A stretch of 64,000 nt of DNA from assembly GCF_000177195.2 (NCBI RefSeq), contig NC_015953.1, forward strand, positions 7,192,001 to 7,256,000. Reading direction: 5' to 3'. This DNA is from Streptomyces sp. SirexAA-E. Lineage in GTDB: Bacteria > Actinomycetota > Actinomycetes > Streptomycetales > Streptomycetaceae. Within the stretch, counting starts at the first letter, position 1. The number at the start of each line of letters is the position of its first letter. The notes beneath the pieces are model-generated. The model had not been told where the DNA came from and did not search any database. It saw nothing but the letters and a program-made list of their open reading frames with translations. Of the stretch, positions 26,880-35,801 are shown in pieces. The translations under genes and the position numbers were made by a program.

Positions 26880-27800
26880 GTGACCGTGCCGACGCATCCG
26901 CACCCTGTCTCCGCCGGCGTACGTCCCGTCACGCTCGCCCACGGGGGCGTCCCGCTGTCGGGACTGCTGATCGAACCGCGGGACGCCCGGACCCGCGCGG
27001 TGGTGGTGTGCCTGCACGGCGGCGGGATGAGCGCCGCCTACTTCGACGGCCAGGCCCACCCCGACGTCTCCCTCCTCGCGCTCGGTGCCCGCCTCGGCTA
27101 CACGGTCCTCGCCCTGGACCGCCCCGGCTACGGGGCGTCGGCCGCCGCGGTCCCGTACGGGCAGACACCGGCCGAGCAGTCCGTGATCCTGCGCGCCGCG
27201 CTGCGCGGCTTCGCCGCCGGGCACGACGTCGGGGCGGGACTGTTCCTCCTGGCGCACTCCTACGGCGGCAAGGTGGCCCTCACCATGGCCGCCGGCACGG
27301 ACGAGGGCGAGCTGATCGGCCTGGACGTCTCCGGCTGCGGGAAGCGGTACGTCACCGAGGCGGCGCGCTACGTCGCGGCGCCCGGCGGCCGGGTCGGGCA
27401 CCGGCTGAACTGGGGCCCGCTGCACCTCTATCCACCGGGCACGTTCCGCGCGAGCGCGGCCGTCGTCGCGCCCATGCCGGCCCGCGAACGCCTCGACTGG
27501 AGCAGCTGGCCGGATCGCTACGGACGGCTCGCCTCCCGCCTGCGACTGCCCGTACGCCTGACCTTCGCCGAGCACGAGGCCTGGTGGCGCCACGACGACG
27601 CGGCCATCGCGGATCTGACGGGCCCGCTCGCCGTGCCGCACACCGTGGACCGCCTGCCGGGCGCGGGCCACAACATCAGTCTGGGGTGGTCGGCCCGCAC
27701 GTACCACCTGCGGGTCCTGGCCTTCCTGGAGGAGTGCCTCGCCCGGTCCGGGACAGCCTCTCCGCCGCCCCGACCGGCGTTACCAACCGCCGCGGTGTGA
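26880..27800 (+). CDS. Alpha/beta hydrolase with a C-terminal TTA codon
   Basis: A 306-residue alpha/beta-hydrolase fold protein. VVVCLHGGGMSAAYFDG holds the oxyanion HGGG region, LLAHSYGGKVALTMA is the nucleophile elbow (G-x-S-x-G with A for the first G: AHSYGG), and GAGHNISLGW near the end supplies the catalytic His. It could hydrolyse an ester or lactone of the polyketide, which would fit downstream of an oxidative ring-cleavage enzyme; that is inference. Residue 301 is encoded by TTA (27780-27782), so full translation depends on the bldA tRNA. It starts with GTG. Confidence 0.8.
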   Translation: MTVPTHPHPVSAGVRPVTLAHGGVPLSGLLIEPRDARTRAVVVCLHGGGMSAAYFDGQAHPDVSLLALGARLGYTVLALDRPGYGASAAAVPYGQTPAEQSVILRAALRGFAAGHDVGAGLFLLAHSYGGKVALTMAAGTDEGELIGLDVSGCGKRYVTEAARYVAAPGGRVGHRLNWGPLHLYPPGTFRASAAVVAPMPARERLDWSSWPDRYGRLASRLRLPVRLTFAEHEAWWRHDDAAIADLTGPLAVPHTVDRLPGAGHNISLGWSARTYHLRVLAFLEECLARSGTASPPPRPALPTAAV

Positions 27801-28035
27801 GGGGGAGTCGAAGAGTCGGTCTCCGACCGTCCCGCTTCTGCCGGCGGCACGGGTGCGTCTTTGGCGGGTGCGCCCCCGTCGTCGGCCGCCACCCCGGCCC
27901 AGGGCGCCCCTTCCCCTCGGCCCAGCCCTCGCGCGTGCGGCTTCCGGCTGCGCCGACGGCCGCGCGCCGCACCCCGCCCGAACCCGCGCCGCCACGAGCC
28001 GCGCGTCTCGACCCCGCCCCTTTTGGAGGACACAC

Positions 28036-29502
28036 GTGGCCACTCGACGCACCGCGCTCGGTGCCGGACTGGGCGTGCTCGGAGCGACCCTGACGACCGG
28101 CGCCGCGCTGCTCCCGACCGCCCTGCGTCACCGGGCGGAGGGCGAGCCGGCGCGCGCCGGGACGAAGGCGCCGGCCCGCGCCTTGACCGTCTCCGAGACC
28201 GACCGGTTCCGCGTACCCATGCCCGTTCCGCCCGTGCTCCGGCCGGTCTCGACCCGAGGAGGGCGGGACGTGTACGACATCACGATGCGCCCCGCCGAGT
28301 GCGAGATCCTCCCCGGGGTGCGCACCGGCGTGCTCACGTACAACGGCAGTTTCCCCGGTCCGACCATCAGGGCACGGTCCGGGCGGCCCGTGGTCGTGCG
28401 CCAGCGCAACCGGCTGACGATGCCCACCTCCGTCCATCTGCACGGGGCGGCCGTCACCCAGGAGAACGACGGCGGCCCGATGGACACGATCGCGCCCGGC
28501 GCCGACCGCACCTACCACTACCCGAACCGGCAGCCGCACGCCTCGCTCTGGTACCACGACCACGCCCACCACATGGAGGCCGAGCACGTCTACCGCGGAC
28601 TGTCCGGCTCCTACCTGCTCACCGACTCCGTCGAGCAGGCACTGCCCCTGCCCTCCGGGGCGTACGACGTCCCCGTCGCCCTGCGGGACGTGCACATCGA
28701 CGGCGCGGGCGACCTCGCCTTCTCGATGGGCGACCCGGAGCGGACGACGATCGTCGCCAACGGCAAGGCCTATCCGTACTTCAGGGTGGCCGCCCGGAAA
28801 TACCGCTTCCGGCTGCTGAACTCGTCCAACATCAGGGCCTTCGACCTGCGCCTCTCGGACGGTTCGGACATCATCCGGATCGGCTCCGACGGCGGGCTGC
28901 TGCCGCGTCCGCACACCACCGACCGCATCTTCCTGTCGTCGGGCGAGCGTGCCGACGTGGTGATCGACTTCTCCCGGTACCCGGTGGGCACCGAGATCGT
29001 CCTGGAGAACAGCGCGCCTCCCGGGGACCTGGCGGAGATCGGGCAGGTGCTCAGGTTCGACGTCGACCGCACGGCGCCCGACGCCAGCCGGGTCCCGTCC
29101 GTCCTGCGCTCCCTGCCCCGCCTGCCCGAGCCCACCGGGGAGCGCACGGTCAAGCTCACCATGGCGCCGCCGCAGGCGTTCATGGACGACAAGGTGTACG
29201 ACCCCGGCCGGATCGACGCCTTCGTGCGGTACGGCGCCAGCGAGGTGTGGACCGTCGTCAACGCCAACGAGGTGTTCCCGCACAACTTCCACATGCACCT
29301 GGTGCAGTTCAGGATCCTGGAACGCGACGGCCGAACCCCGCCCCCCTCCGACGCCGGGCTGAAGGACACCGTCAACCTGATGCCGGGGGAGACGGTCAAG
29401 CTCCAGGCCACCTTCGACCGATACCGGGGCACCTACGTCTACCACTGCCACATGCTCGATCACTCCGCCATGGGCATGATGGCCACCATGAAGATCGCCT
29501 AG
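28036..29502 (+). CDS. Multicopper oxidase (laccase/CueO-like), Tat-type export signal
   Basis: A 488-residue multicopper oxidase with three cupredoxin domains. The copper ligands are visible: SVHLHGAA and LWYHDHAHH (type 3/2 site), HNFHMHLVQF and YHCHMLDHSAMGMM (type 1 Cys-His and axial Met). The N-terminus MATRRTALGAGLGVLGATLTTG is a twin-Arg-like signal (RRTALG), so it probably acts outside the membrane. Such enzymes oxidise phenols with O2; in aromatic polyketide clusters they can couple phenols or oxidise hydroquinones. The GTG start is chosen for the GGAGGA site at 28025-28030. A strong terminator follows, which may mark the cluster edge. Confidence 0.9.
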   Translation: MATRRTALGAGLGVLGATLTTGAALLPTALRHRAEGEPARAGTKAPARALTVSETDRFRVPMPVPPVLRPVSTRGGRDVYDITMRPAECEILPGVRTGVLTYNGSFPGPTIRARSGRPVVVRQRNRLTMPTSVHLHGAAVTQENDGGPMDTIAPGADRTYHYPNRQPHASLWYHDHAHHMEAEHVYRGLSGSYLLTDSVEQALPLPSGAYDVPVALRDVHIDGAGDLAFSMGDPERTTIVANGKAYPYFRVAARKYRFRLLNSSNIRAFDLRLSDGSDIIRIGSDGGLLPRPHTTDRIFLSSGERADVVIDFSRYPVGTEIVLENSAPPGDLAEIGQVLRFDVDRTAPDASRVPSVLRSLPRLPEPTGERTVKLTMAPPQAFMDDKVYDPGRIDAFVRYGASEVWTVVNANEVFPHNFHMHLVQFRILERDGRTPPPSDAGLKDTVNLMPGETVKLQATFDRYRGTYVYHCHMLDHSAMGMMATMKIA

Positions 29503-29538
29503 GTGGCCCGGAAACCGCCGGCGGACGGTGCGTGACCC

Positions 29539-29566
29539 AAGGCCCGCGTCCCCGGACGCGGGCCTT
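29539..29566. terminator. Bidirectional terminator between convergent genes
   Basis: A perfect 12-bp inverted repeat (arms 29539-29550 and 29555-29566) with a 4-base loop, placed between the multicopper oxidase (+) and the methyltransferase (minus). It is the clearest right boundary of the polyketide region. Confidence 0.8.
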
Positions 29567-29592
29567 CTCCCGTGCCCGGCCGCACACCGTAC

Positions 29593-30360
29593 TCAAGGGA
29601 TCGCACGTACGAGGACGAGGGACCCCTCGTACACGGGCTCGGTCCGCAGATGGCCGAAGCGCCGGTCCCAGGCCCCGGAGGCGAGGTCGCGGCGCAGGGT
29701 CCGGTCGAAGTGTTCCCTGACCTCGTCGCCGACGAAGCTCCAGGCGGAGCAGGCCTGACGGGCGGCGGGGTCGAGCAGCATCTCGGGGCGACCGTAGTAC
29801 GCCTCGTCGAAGCCGTCGGTGCAGTCCAGCGGGATCGGCACGGCCCGGACCCGCCCGGTGCCGCCGAGCGCGGCGGTCAGGTCCCGGACGGGCGGATGAC
29901 GCCGGGCCTCCGTCTCCAGGACCTCGGGCGCGTACGCGCCCAGCCAGAAGTCCCGTACCAGCTCCGGGGCACGGGCCAGGACGACGACCGGGCCCCGGGT
30001 GACGCGCCGCATCTCGCGCAGGCCCGCGGTGACGTCGCTCCACTGGTGGACGTCGAAGAGGGTCATCGACGCGTCGAACTCCCCGTCCGCGTATGGCAGA
30101 TCCCCGGCAACGGCGTCGACGGCCCGGGCGGGCAGGGCGGGACGCCGGGCGCGCCCGGGCCCGGACCCTCCGACCGCCGTCACCGCGCCGTCGGCGGCGC
30201 CCTCCTGGGAATTCACCCCGGCGCCGACGTCGAGGACGGTACGCGCGCCGTCGAGGGCCTCGGCGACGAACCGGGCGATACGGGGGTCGGGGCGCGGCCG
30301 CCGCGCGATGGGGCCGGGGCCGACGTCCGCGGCGGTGCCGTCCTGGGTGCGTGCGTCCAT
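29593..30360 (-). CDS. Class I SAM-dependent methyltransferase
   Basis: A 255-residue Methyltransf_11-type protein. RIARFVAEALDGARTVLDVGAGVNSQEGA is the SAM-binding motif I (though with N-S-Q in place of the usual G-x-x), then AVDAVAGDLPYADGEFDASMTLFDVHQWSD is the motif II/post-I region typical of small-molecule methyltransferases, and LREMRRVTRGPVVVLA follows. It starts at the ATG at 30360 (MDARTQDG), not at longer upstream possibilities. It lies downstream of the molybdate transporter genes on the same strand and converges on the polyketide cluster. The substrate is unknown. Confidence 0.78.
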   Translation of the reverse strand: MDARTQDGTAADVGPGPIARRPRPDPRIARFVAEALDGARTVLDVGAGVNSQEGAADGAVTAVGGSGPGRARRPALPARAVDAVAGDLPYADGEFDASMTLFDVHQWSDVTAGLREMRRVTRGPVVVLARAPELVRDFWLGAYAPEVLETEARRHPPVRDLTAALGGTGRVRAVPIPLDCTDGFDEAYYGRPEMLLDPAARQACSAWSFVGDEVREHFDRTLRRDLASGAWDRRFGHLRTEPVYEGSLVLVRAIP

Positions 30361-30448
30361 GGGGCCTTGGCCTTGCCTCGTGAGCGGGAACGGGGAGGGA
30401 GATGCCGCACTCGCGGGTCTCTGCCGGACCGGTGGGGGCGGCACCCGA

Positions 30449-32407
30449 TCAGAGCGCCACGACGGTAGCCTCGGTCGCCTTGACGCTCGTCCAGACATCG
30501 GCGCCCTCGGCGAGGCGGAGCTCGGCGACAGCCTGCGGGGTGATCTCGGCGACCAGGTCCGGCGCCTCGTCCGAGGTGATCAGGACGCGCAGCCGGCTGC
30601 CGCTGGTGGTGATCTCCCGTACGGTGCCGGGCCAGACGTTGCGGGGGCTGCCGCTGGGCCTGTCCCGGTGCACGGCGACGGCCTCCGGGGCGATGATCGC
30701 GAGGGAGTCCGTGCCGGGCGGGACCGGCTCCGCCGCGACCAGGGTGCCGCCGCCGGCGAGCCGGAGGCCGTCGGCGGTCGCGGTGCCGGGCCAGGCGTTG
30801 CGGCCGAGCATGCGGGCGACCCAGGGGGAGCGGGGATGACGGGTGACCTCGGCCGGCGGGGCGTCCTGGAGGGCCCGGCCGTCCTCCAGGACGAGTACCC
30901 GGTCGGCGAGCGCCACGGCTTCGACGGGGTCGTGCGTCACGATCAGGCACACGCCGCCGAAGCCGTCGAGATGACGGCGCAAGGTGTGCCGCACGTGGGC
31001 ACGGGTGGTCTGGTCGAGGGCGGCGAGCGGTTCGTCGAGCAGGAGCAGCCGGGGCCGGGCGGCCAGCGCCCGGGCGAGCGCGACACGCTGGGCCTGGCCC
31101 CCGGAGATCTCGGCCGGCCTGCGGTGCGCGAGATGGCCCACTCCGAGCCGGTCCAGCCACCGCCGGGCGCTGTCACGGGCCTCCGCGCGCGGCACACCGT
31201 GGGCGCGCAGCCCGTACGCCGTGTTGGCGAGCGCGTTCATGTGCGGGAAGAGGGCACCGTCCTGGGGGACCCAGGCCACGCCCCTGCGGTGCGGGGGCAG
31301 TGCGGTGACATCCGTGTCGCCCAGCCGGAGTTCGGCGTGCGCGCGAGGCGTGAGGCCGAGCAGCGCGCGCAGAAGCGTCGTCTTCCCGGCGCCGTTGGGG
31401 CCCACGACGGCGATGGTCGTTCCGGCGTCCGCGTCGAGCGTGAGGCGGTTGAAACCGGTGACGGCGGCGTGCAGCGGCCAGCTCTCCTCGGTGCTGTCGC
31501 CGCCGTCCGGGCCGGACGGCTCCCCGGGGGCGGGGCGGTCGTCCTTCGCCGGCCCGGGACCCGGGTCCTTCGCCGTGGCCCGGGGCTGCGCGGCGGCGGT
31601 GTCCGGGGTGCCGGTCCAGCGTCCGCGCAGTGCGACGAGCACCACCATGGCGATGGCCAGGAGGAGCAGGGAGACGGAGGTGGCGGCCTCCGCGTCGTCC
31701 TGGAGCAGCAGATAGACCTGGAGCGGAAGGGTCTGCGTGGTACCGGGGAGGTTTCCGGCGAAGGTGATGGTCGCGCCGAACTCACCGAGCGCCCGGGCCC
31801 AGGTCAGCGCCGCGCCCGCGGCGAGCCCGGGGGCGACCATGGGCAGGGTCACGGTGAAGAACACCCGGACCGGTGAGGCCCCCAGGGAGGCCGCGGTCTC
31901 CTCGTAGCGGGGGCGCAGTCCGCCCAGCGCCCCTTCGAGACTGATGACCAGGAAGGGCATCGCCACGAAGGTCGCGGCGAGGACGGCACCGGAGGTGTGG
32001 AACGGCAGCGTCAGCCCGAAGGTGTCCTCCAGCCACGGCCCCAGCAGCCCGCGCCGGCCGAAGGCCAGGAGGAGGGCGACGCCACCGACGGTCGGCGGCA
32101 GCACCATCGGCAGGAGGACGAGGGAGCGGACGAAGGCCTTGCCGGGGAAGTCGACACGGGCCAGCAGCCAGGCGAGCGGGACACCGAGGACGACCGAGAG
32201 GCCCAGCGCCCAGGCGGACACGATCAGGGACAGCTTGAGCGCCCCGGTCGTCTCGGGCCTGGTCAGATGTGTGCCCAGGTCGTGCCACGAGGTGCGGGCC
32301 AGGACCCCGAGCAGCGGGAGCAGCAGGAAGGCGATGGCCAGCAGCGCGGGGATCGCCAGGGCGATCGGCGCGCGGGGGCCGGTGGTGCGGCTGCGGAGGC
32401 GTCTCAT
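30449..32407 (-). CDS. modBC: Fused molybdate ABC permease-ATPase (ModB-ModC)
   Basis: A 652-residue fusion. The first 280 residues are a ModB-type permease with about six membrane segments and the coupling sequence YEETAASLGASPVRVFFTVTLPMVAPGLAAGAALTWARALGEFGATITFAGN. A Pro/Asp-rich linker leads to a ModC-type ATPase: Walker A VGPNGAGKTTLL, signature ISGGQAQR, Walker B LLLLDEPLAALD, and a C-terminal TOBE-like domain ending in TSVKATEATVVAL. It imports molybdate using ATP. ModA is encoded just upstream. The start MRRLRSRT fits the permease N-terminus. Confidence 0.92.
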   Translation of the reverse strand: MRRLRSRTTGPRAPIALAIPALLAIAFLLLPLLGVLARTSWHDLGTHLTRPETTGALKLSLIVSAWALGLSVVLGVPLAWLLARVDFPGKAFVRSLVLLPMVLPPTVGGVALLLAFGRRGLLGPWLEDTFGLTLPFHTSGAVLAATFVAMPFLVISLEGALGGLRPRYEETAASLGASPVRVFFTVTLPMVAPGLAAGAALTWARALGEFGATITFAGNLPGTTQTLPLQVYLLLQDDAEAATSVSLLLLAIAMVVLVALRGRWTGTPDTAAAQPRATAKDPGPGPAKDDRPAPGEPSGPDGGDSTEESWPLHAAVTGFNRLTLDADAGTTIAVVGPNGAGKTTLLRALLGLTPRAHAELRLGDTDVTALPPHRRGVAWVPQDGALFPHMNALANTAYGLRAHGVPRAEARDSARRWLDRLGVGHLAHRRPAEISGGQAQRVALARALAARPRLLLLDEPLAALDQTTRAHVRHTLRRHLDGFGGVCLIVTHDPVEAVALADRVLVLEDGRALQDAPPAEVTRHPRSPWVARMLGRNAWPGTATADGLRLAGGGTLVAAEPVPPGTDSLAIIAPEAVAVHRDRPSGSPRNVWPGTVREITTSGSRLRVLITSDEAPDLVAEITPQAVAELRLAEGADVWTSVKATEATVVAL

Positions 32408-32627
32408 CGAAGGTCCCTGATGCTGGAGGATCCGTGCGGGCGGCCCGGAGACGGGACGCCCGCACGGATGACGGCCTGTGGGGGCGTGTCTCGGAAGTCC
32501 GGCCTGCCCGGCCGCGTCCGGCACGTATCCCCGAGGGCCGGAGGACTCCCGTCCGTGTTGTCGGGAGATCGTGCGTACCGGACGCCGCCTGTCCGCCGGG
32601 CGGACGGCGCTGCTTCCGCAACACGTC

Positions 32628-33434
32628 CTACGGCTGCTGGAAGCCGGCGTCCGCGAGGATCTTCTGCGCCTCGGGCGTCGACAGCCACGTCACGAACGCG
32701 GCCGCCGCCTCGCTGTGCTTCGAGGTCTTCAGGGTCGCCGCCGGGTAGGAGGCGACGGCGTTCTGCGCGTCCGGGATGTCGACGGCGTCGACCTTGTCGG
32801 TGGCCGTGGCCGCGTCCGTCTTGTACACGAGACCGGCGTCGGCCTCGCCGAGCTCGACCTTGCTGAGGACGGCGCGGACGTTGGGCTCCTGGGAGACCGG
32901 CTTCACGTCGACCTTCTGCGCGTCCAGGATCTGCTGGCCGTAACGCCCGACCGGGACCTCGGGTGCCGCGAGGACGACCTTCAGCCCGGGGTCGGCGAGG
33001 TCCTCGAGGTTCTCGACCCTCTCCGGGTTGCCCTTGGCCGTGGCGATGACCAGACGGTTCTTGGCGATGACGGTGGGCGTCCCGGTGTCGGAGCTGAGCC
33101 CGTCCATCGTCTTGGTGTCCGCCGTGACCAGGGCGTCGGCGGGTGCGCCCTGCTTGACCTGGGCGGCCAGTTCCTGCGAGCCGGCGAACGAGAACGTCAC
33201 CTTCGTTCCCGGGTGTTCCCTCTCGTACGCCGTACCGGCGGTCTTGAAGACGTCGGTGAGCGAGGACGCGGCCAGAACCGTCAGGTCGGCCTTCGGCGCC
33301 CCGGACGCGGAGGCGGTGGCCTTCTCGCCCGAGTCCTTCGTGTCGTCGCTGCCGCAGGCGGCCAGCGGAACGAGGAGGGCCGCGGTCAGGATCGCGGCCG
33401 CCGTACGGCGGCGGCCGGTGAAGGTGAGGGACAT
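32628..33434 (-). CDS. modA: Molybdate-binding lipoprotein ModA
   Basis: A 268-residue periplasmic-binding-type lipoprotein. The signal sequence ends in the lipobox LAAC with the lipidated Cys27. The mature part begins LTVLAASSLTDVFKTAGTAYE, the ModA signature whose Ser residues bind molybdate, with FSFAGSQELAAQVKQGAPADALVTAD after it. It captures molybdate outside the cell and delivers it to the ModBC fusion encoded downstream. AAGGAG precedes the ATG. The 220-base gap before modBC shows no gene. Confidence 0.93.
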   Translation of the reverse strand: MSLTFTGRRRTAAAILTAALLVPLAACGSDDTKDSGEKATASASGAPKADLTVLAASSLTDVFKTAGTAYEREHPGTKVTFSFAGSQELAAQVKQGAPADALVTADTKTMDGLSSDTGTPTVIAKNRLVIATAKGNPERVENLEDLADPGLKVVLAAPEVPVGRYGQQILDAQKVDVKPVSQEPNVRAVLSKVELGEADAGLVYKTDAATATDKVDAVDIPDAQNAVASYPAATLKTSKHSEAAAAFVTWLSTPEAQKILADAGFQQP

Positions 33435-33532
33435 GAGGGTGGGAACTCCTTGGGGACACGGCCGGCTGATGCCGCCCGAGCGGATGGGACGAGCCGCGCC
33501 GATGACGGGCGACGCCGCTGGGGAGCGCTGGA

Positions 33533-33928
33533 TCAGGTGCGGTCGATGTGCACGCTGGTCGACTTGACGCGGGCGGTGGCCTCCATGCCGACCTCCAGCC
33601 CCAGCTCCTCGACCGCTTCCCGGGTCAGGAGTGAGACGAGGCGGTGCGGGCCGGCCTGGATCTCGACCTGGGCGGCGACGTCACCGAGCTTGACCGCGGT
33701 GACGATGCCCGGGAACGCGTTGCGGGCCGACGTGTAGGACGGGTCGTCCTCGCCGGTGCCGCTCTGCGCGACCTCGACGGAGAACGCGGCCAGGTCCCGG
33801 CCGTCGATGAGACGGCGCCCGCTCTCCTCGCGATGGGTGGCGACGCGTCCGGCATCCGCCCAGCGGCGGGCCGTGTCGGGGCTGACGCCGAGCAGACGAG
33901 CCGCCTGCCCAATGGTGTAGGACTGCAT
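33533..33928 (-). CDS. HTH-TOBE molybdate-binding protein (copy 1)
   Basis: A 131-residue protein. Residues 1-50 are a MerR/excisionase-like helix-turn-helix (MQSYTIGQAARLLGVSPDTARRWADAGRV, with RRLIDGRDLAAF). Residues about 62-131 are a molybdate-binding TOBE domain (SARNAFPGIVTAVKLGDVAAQVEIQAGPHRLVSLLTREAVEELGLEVGMEATARVKSTSVHI). This architecture suits a molybdate-responsive regulator or storage protein of the mod genes just downstream. A close paralogue lies at 35001-35408. It is not a ModE-type regulator, which has a different winged-helix domain. Confidence 0.85.
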   Translation of the reverse strand: MQSYTIGQAARLLGVSPDTARRWADAGRVATHREESGRRLIDGRDLAAFSVEVAQSGTGEDDPSYTSARNAFPGIVTAVKLGDVAAQVEIQAGPHRLVSLLTREAVEELGLEVGMEATARVKSTSVHIDRT

Positions 33929-33959
33929 GTGCGACACAATAGGGGGATGTTGCTCGCAT

Positions 33960-34508
33960 CTACAAGGTTTTAGTGGATGCTCCATGGTATATGCGCTCCT
34001 CCTTGGAGGATGGTCCGAAGCCCGTCTGTCCCCCCTGTGGCCACGCACCCACCCACACCCGGGTGACGGCGCTGACGTAGCGCGCGCCGCACCGGTCGAC
34101 GGGCACCACCAACTGGCTTCCCGCGAAGTCCAGATGCGCGTCGTCCATCCGGGTCGCCAGCAGGACGGGGGCGCCGCCGAAGTCGGCGTCGATCTCCGCC
34201 CAGGCCAGTACGGTGTGGTGCCCGTCCCCGCCGGAGACCGACAGCACGAAGCGGGACCGCTCCTTGCGCCGGCGGGCGTCGAACAGCGGCTGCGCGTCGA
34301 GGACCACCTCGCGAAGCAGCGGCCCCTCGAACCGGTGCCGGCGGGGGCCGCTGGTGGCACAGTCGAACACCACCTCGACCCGGTGCTGTTCCCAGCCGTT
34401 CCGCAGATCGCCCACGGTCAGCGTGGCCGGTCGCGCGACGTCCCCGGACACGGCCAACGAGGCCGACCGCCGGGCAGGCAGGCCGTGCTGCGTGCTGATC
34501 GGGTCCAT
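33960..34508 (-). CDS. Small molybdopterin-domain oxidoreductase-like protein
   Basis: A 182-residue protein resembling a shortened sulfite-oxidase-type molybdopterin-binding domain: LTVGDLRNGWEQHRVEVVFDCATSGPRRHRFEGPLLREVVLDAQPLF, then HHTVLAWAEIDADFGGAPVLLA and the substrate-side QLVVPVDRCGARYVSAVTRVWVG. The pattern FDCATSG replaces the usual conserved Cys-containing loop of sulfite oxidases. Full enzymes are much longer, so this may be a stand-alone small family member or a reduced enzyme. Its place between two molybdate-binding proteins supports a molybdenum role. Confidence 0.65.
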   Translation of the reverse strand: MDPISTQHGLPARRSASLAVSGDVARPATLTVGDLRNGWEQHRVEVVFDCATSGPRRHRFEGPLLREVVLDAQPLFDARRRKERSRFVLSVSGGDGHHTVLAWAEIDADFGGAPVLLATRMDDAHLDFAGSQLVVPVDRCGARYVSAVTRVWVGAWPQGGQTGFGPSSKEERIYHGASTKTL

Positions 34509-34641
34509 GGGAATCCACCGGTCGGACGGTCCGCTGGGCGGCTGTCGGAAGGTATGCCCAGAAGCGGCCCCGCGGAACCGTGACTGCGAGGCGGTACCCG
34601 GTCTTCACCTGGCGTCTGTGACCCGTAGACGGGACGCGGGG

Positions 34642-34930
34642 TCACATCCGCCCGGGAGCCGGACCGGACCGGTCCTTCGCGTGCCGGTCCACAGCCGGCC
34701 AGACGCGGTCGCGCGTCAGCGGCAGTTCGGTGAACCGGATGCCGGTGGCGTCTCGCAGGGCGTTCGCGAAGGCAGGGGCGACCGGGTCGAAAGGGCTCTC
34801 ACCCATCGACTTGGCGCCGAGCGGCCCGATCGCGTCCTCGGTCTCCACGAAGTGCGCCTCGGTGCGGGGGATGTCGGCGTACCGGGCAACCGGTACCGCC
34901 GGAACGCGGTGGTGGTGACCGCGCCGGATC
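34642..34930 (-). pseudogene. C-terminal remnant of a xanthine dehydrogenase/aldehyde oxidase large subunit
   Basis: The minus strand reads ARYADIPRTEAHFVETEDAI, GPLGAKSMGESPFDPVAPAF, ANALRDATGIRFTELPLTRD and then RVW, the conserved end of molybdenum-cofactor large subunits (GxGxKxxGE, the catalytic-glutamate segment). The rest of the roughly 700-residue protein is missing upstream, where the frame meets unrelated sequence and then the second HTH-TOBE gene. No start codon gives a sensible protein. It is a broken gene left inside the molybdenum locus. Confidence 0.7.
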
Positions 34931-35000
34931 AGCCAAGAGGTTCATCGCTCACATCGCCTGGCATCTGCGGGGGCCGAACCCGTACGGGCTTGCGTGAGGC

Positions 35001-35408
35001 TCAGCCGCGGCCGTCCGGACGGTCGATGTGCACGTCGGTCGACTTGACCCGTGCCGTCGCCAGAACCCCTACCTCCAGGCCCAGTTCCTCCACCGACTCA
35101 CGGCTGATCAACGACACCAGCCGGTGCGGCCCCGACTGGATCTCCACCTGAGCCACGATGTCGTCGACCCTCACGGCGGTGACGATCCCGGCGAACGAAT
35201 TGCGCACCGACGTGGTGACCCCACCCGGCACCGGGTGCAGGCCCGCCGCGCGCTCCGCCGCGAAACCCGCCAGGCTGACGCCGTCGATCATCCGATGACC
35301 GGACCCGCCCCGGTCCATCGCGAGATGACCGCCGTCCGCCCACCGGCGAACGGTTTCCGGACTCACGGCCAGCAGCTCCGCGGCCTGGCCAATGCTGTAC
35401 GAGGGCAC
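35001..35408 (-). CDS. HTH-TOBE molybdate-binding protein (copy 2)
   Basis: A 135-residue paralogue of the protein at 33533-33928 with the same layout: helix-turn-helix (PSYSIGQAAELLAVSPETVRRWADGGHL) then TOBE domain (VRNSFAGIVTAVRVDDIVAQVEIQSGPHRLVSLISRESVEELGLEVGVLATARVKSTDVHI). I take the GTG at 35408, which aligns with the start of copy 1; an ATG at 35465 would add 19 residues. The two copies are clearly related by duplication but diverged, and they bracket the molybdopterin-domain gene and the dehydrogenase remnant. Confidence 0.8.
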   Translation of the reverse strand: MPSYSIGQAAELLAVSPETVRRWADGGHLAMDRGGSGHRMIDGVSLAGFAAERAAGLHPVPGGVTTSVRNSFAGIVTAVRVDDIVAQVEIQSGPHRLVSLISRESVEELGLEVGVLATARVKSTDVHIDRPDGRG

Positions 35409-35801
35409 CCCGGGAACTCTACGGCGCGCCGCCCCCGGGCACAGGCCGGCGCGCGATTCGTTCAACCTTCCACCACTCCTGCCGTATACGGAAGTTGACC
35501 CGCTCCGCCGCCCCGGGCGTCGGCGTCGGGGGGCCGCCTGGACGGCCCCTCACGGCGCCGGCCGAACCGCCGCGTGTCGGCGGGTGAAGCGATGGCAACG
35601 CCGGTATATGTATGCGAGCACTTGCAAAGAGATCAAGAACGTCCCGCGAGTGGCACGCCGTCACCCTGTGCGGCCCCCGTACCGCCGAGGGCTTCCCGGA
35701 CCACGGCGTCCCCGCACCGACCCGCGCGCAGACCCGACTGCGCACTGTGCGCACACACCCCCGCCCCCGGCCGGCCCACGGCCGCACTCAAGGAGACAGA
35801 C
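35409..35801. other. 393-base intergenic region between divergent genes
   Basis: No credible gene is seen. It separates the HTH-TOBE gene (minus) from the lyase gene (+), so it must hold divergent promoters. An AT-richer patch (GGTATATGTATGC near 35611, then CTTGCAAAGAGATCAAG) stands out from the GC-rich surroundings and may be promoter sequence for the + strand gene. Confidence 0.4.
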
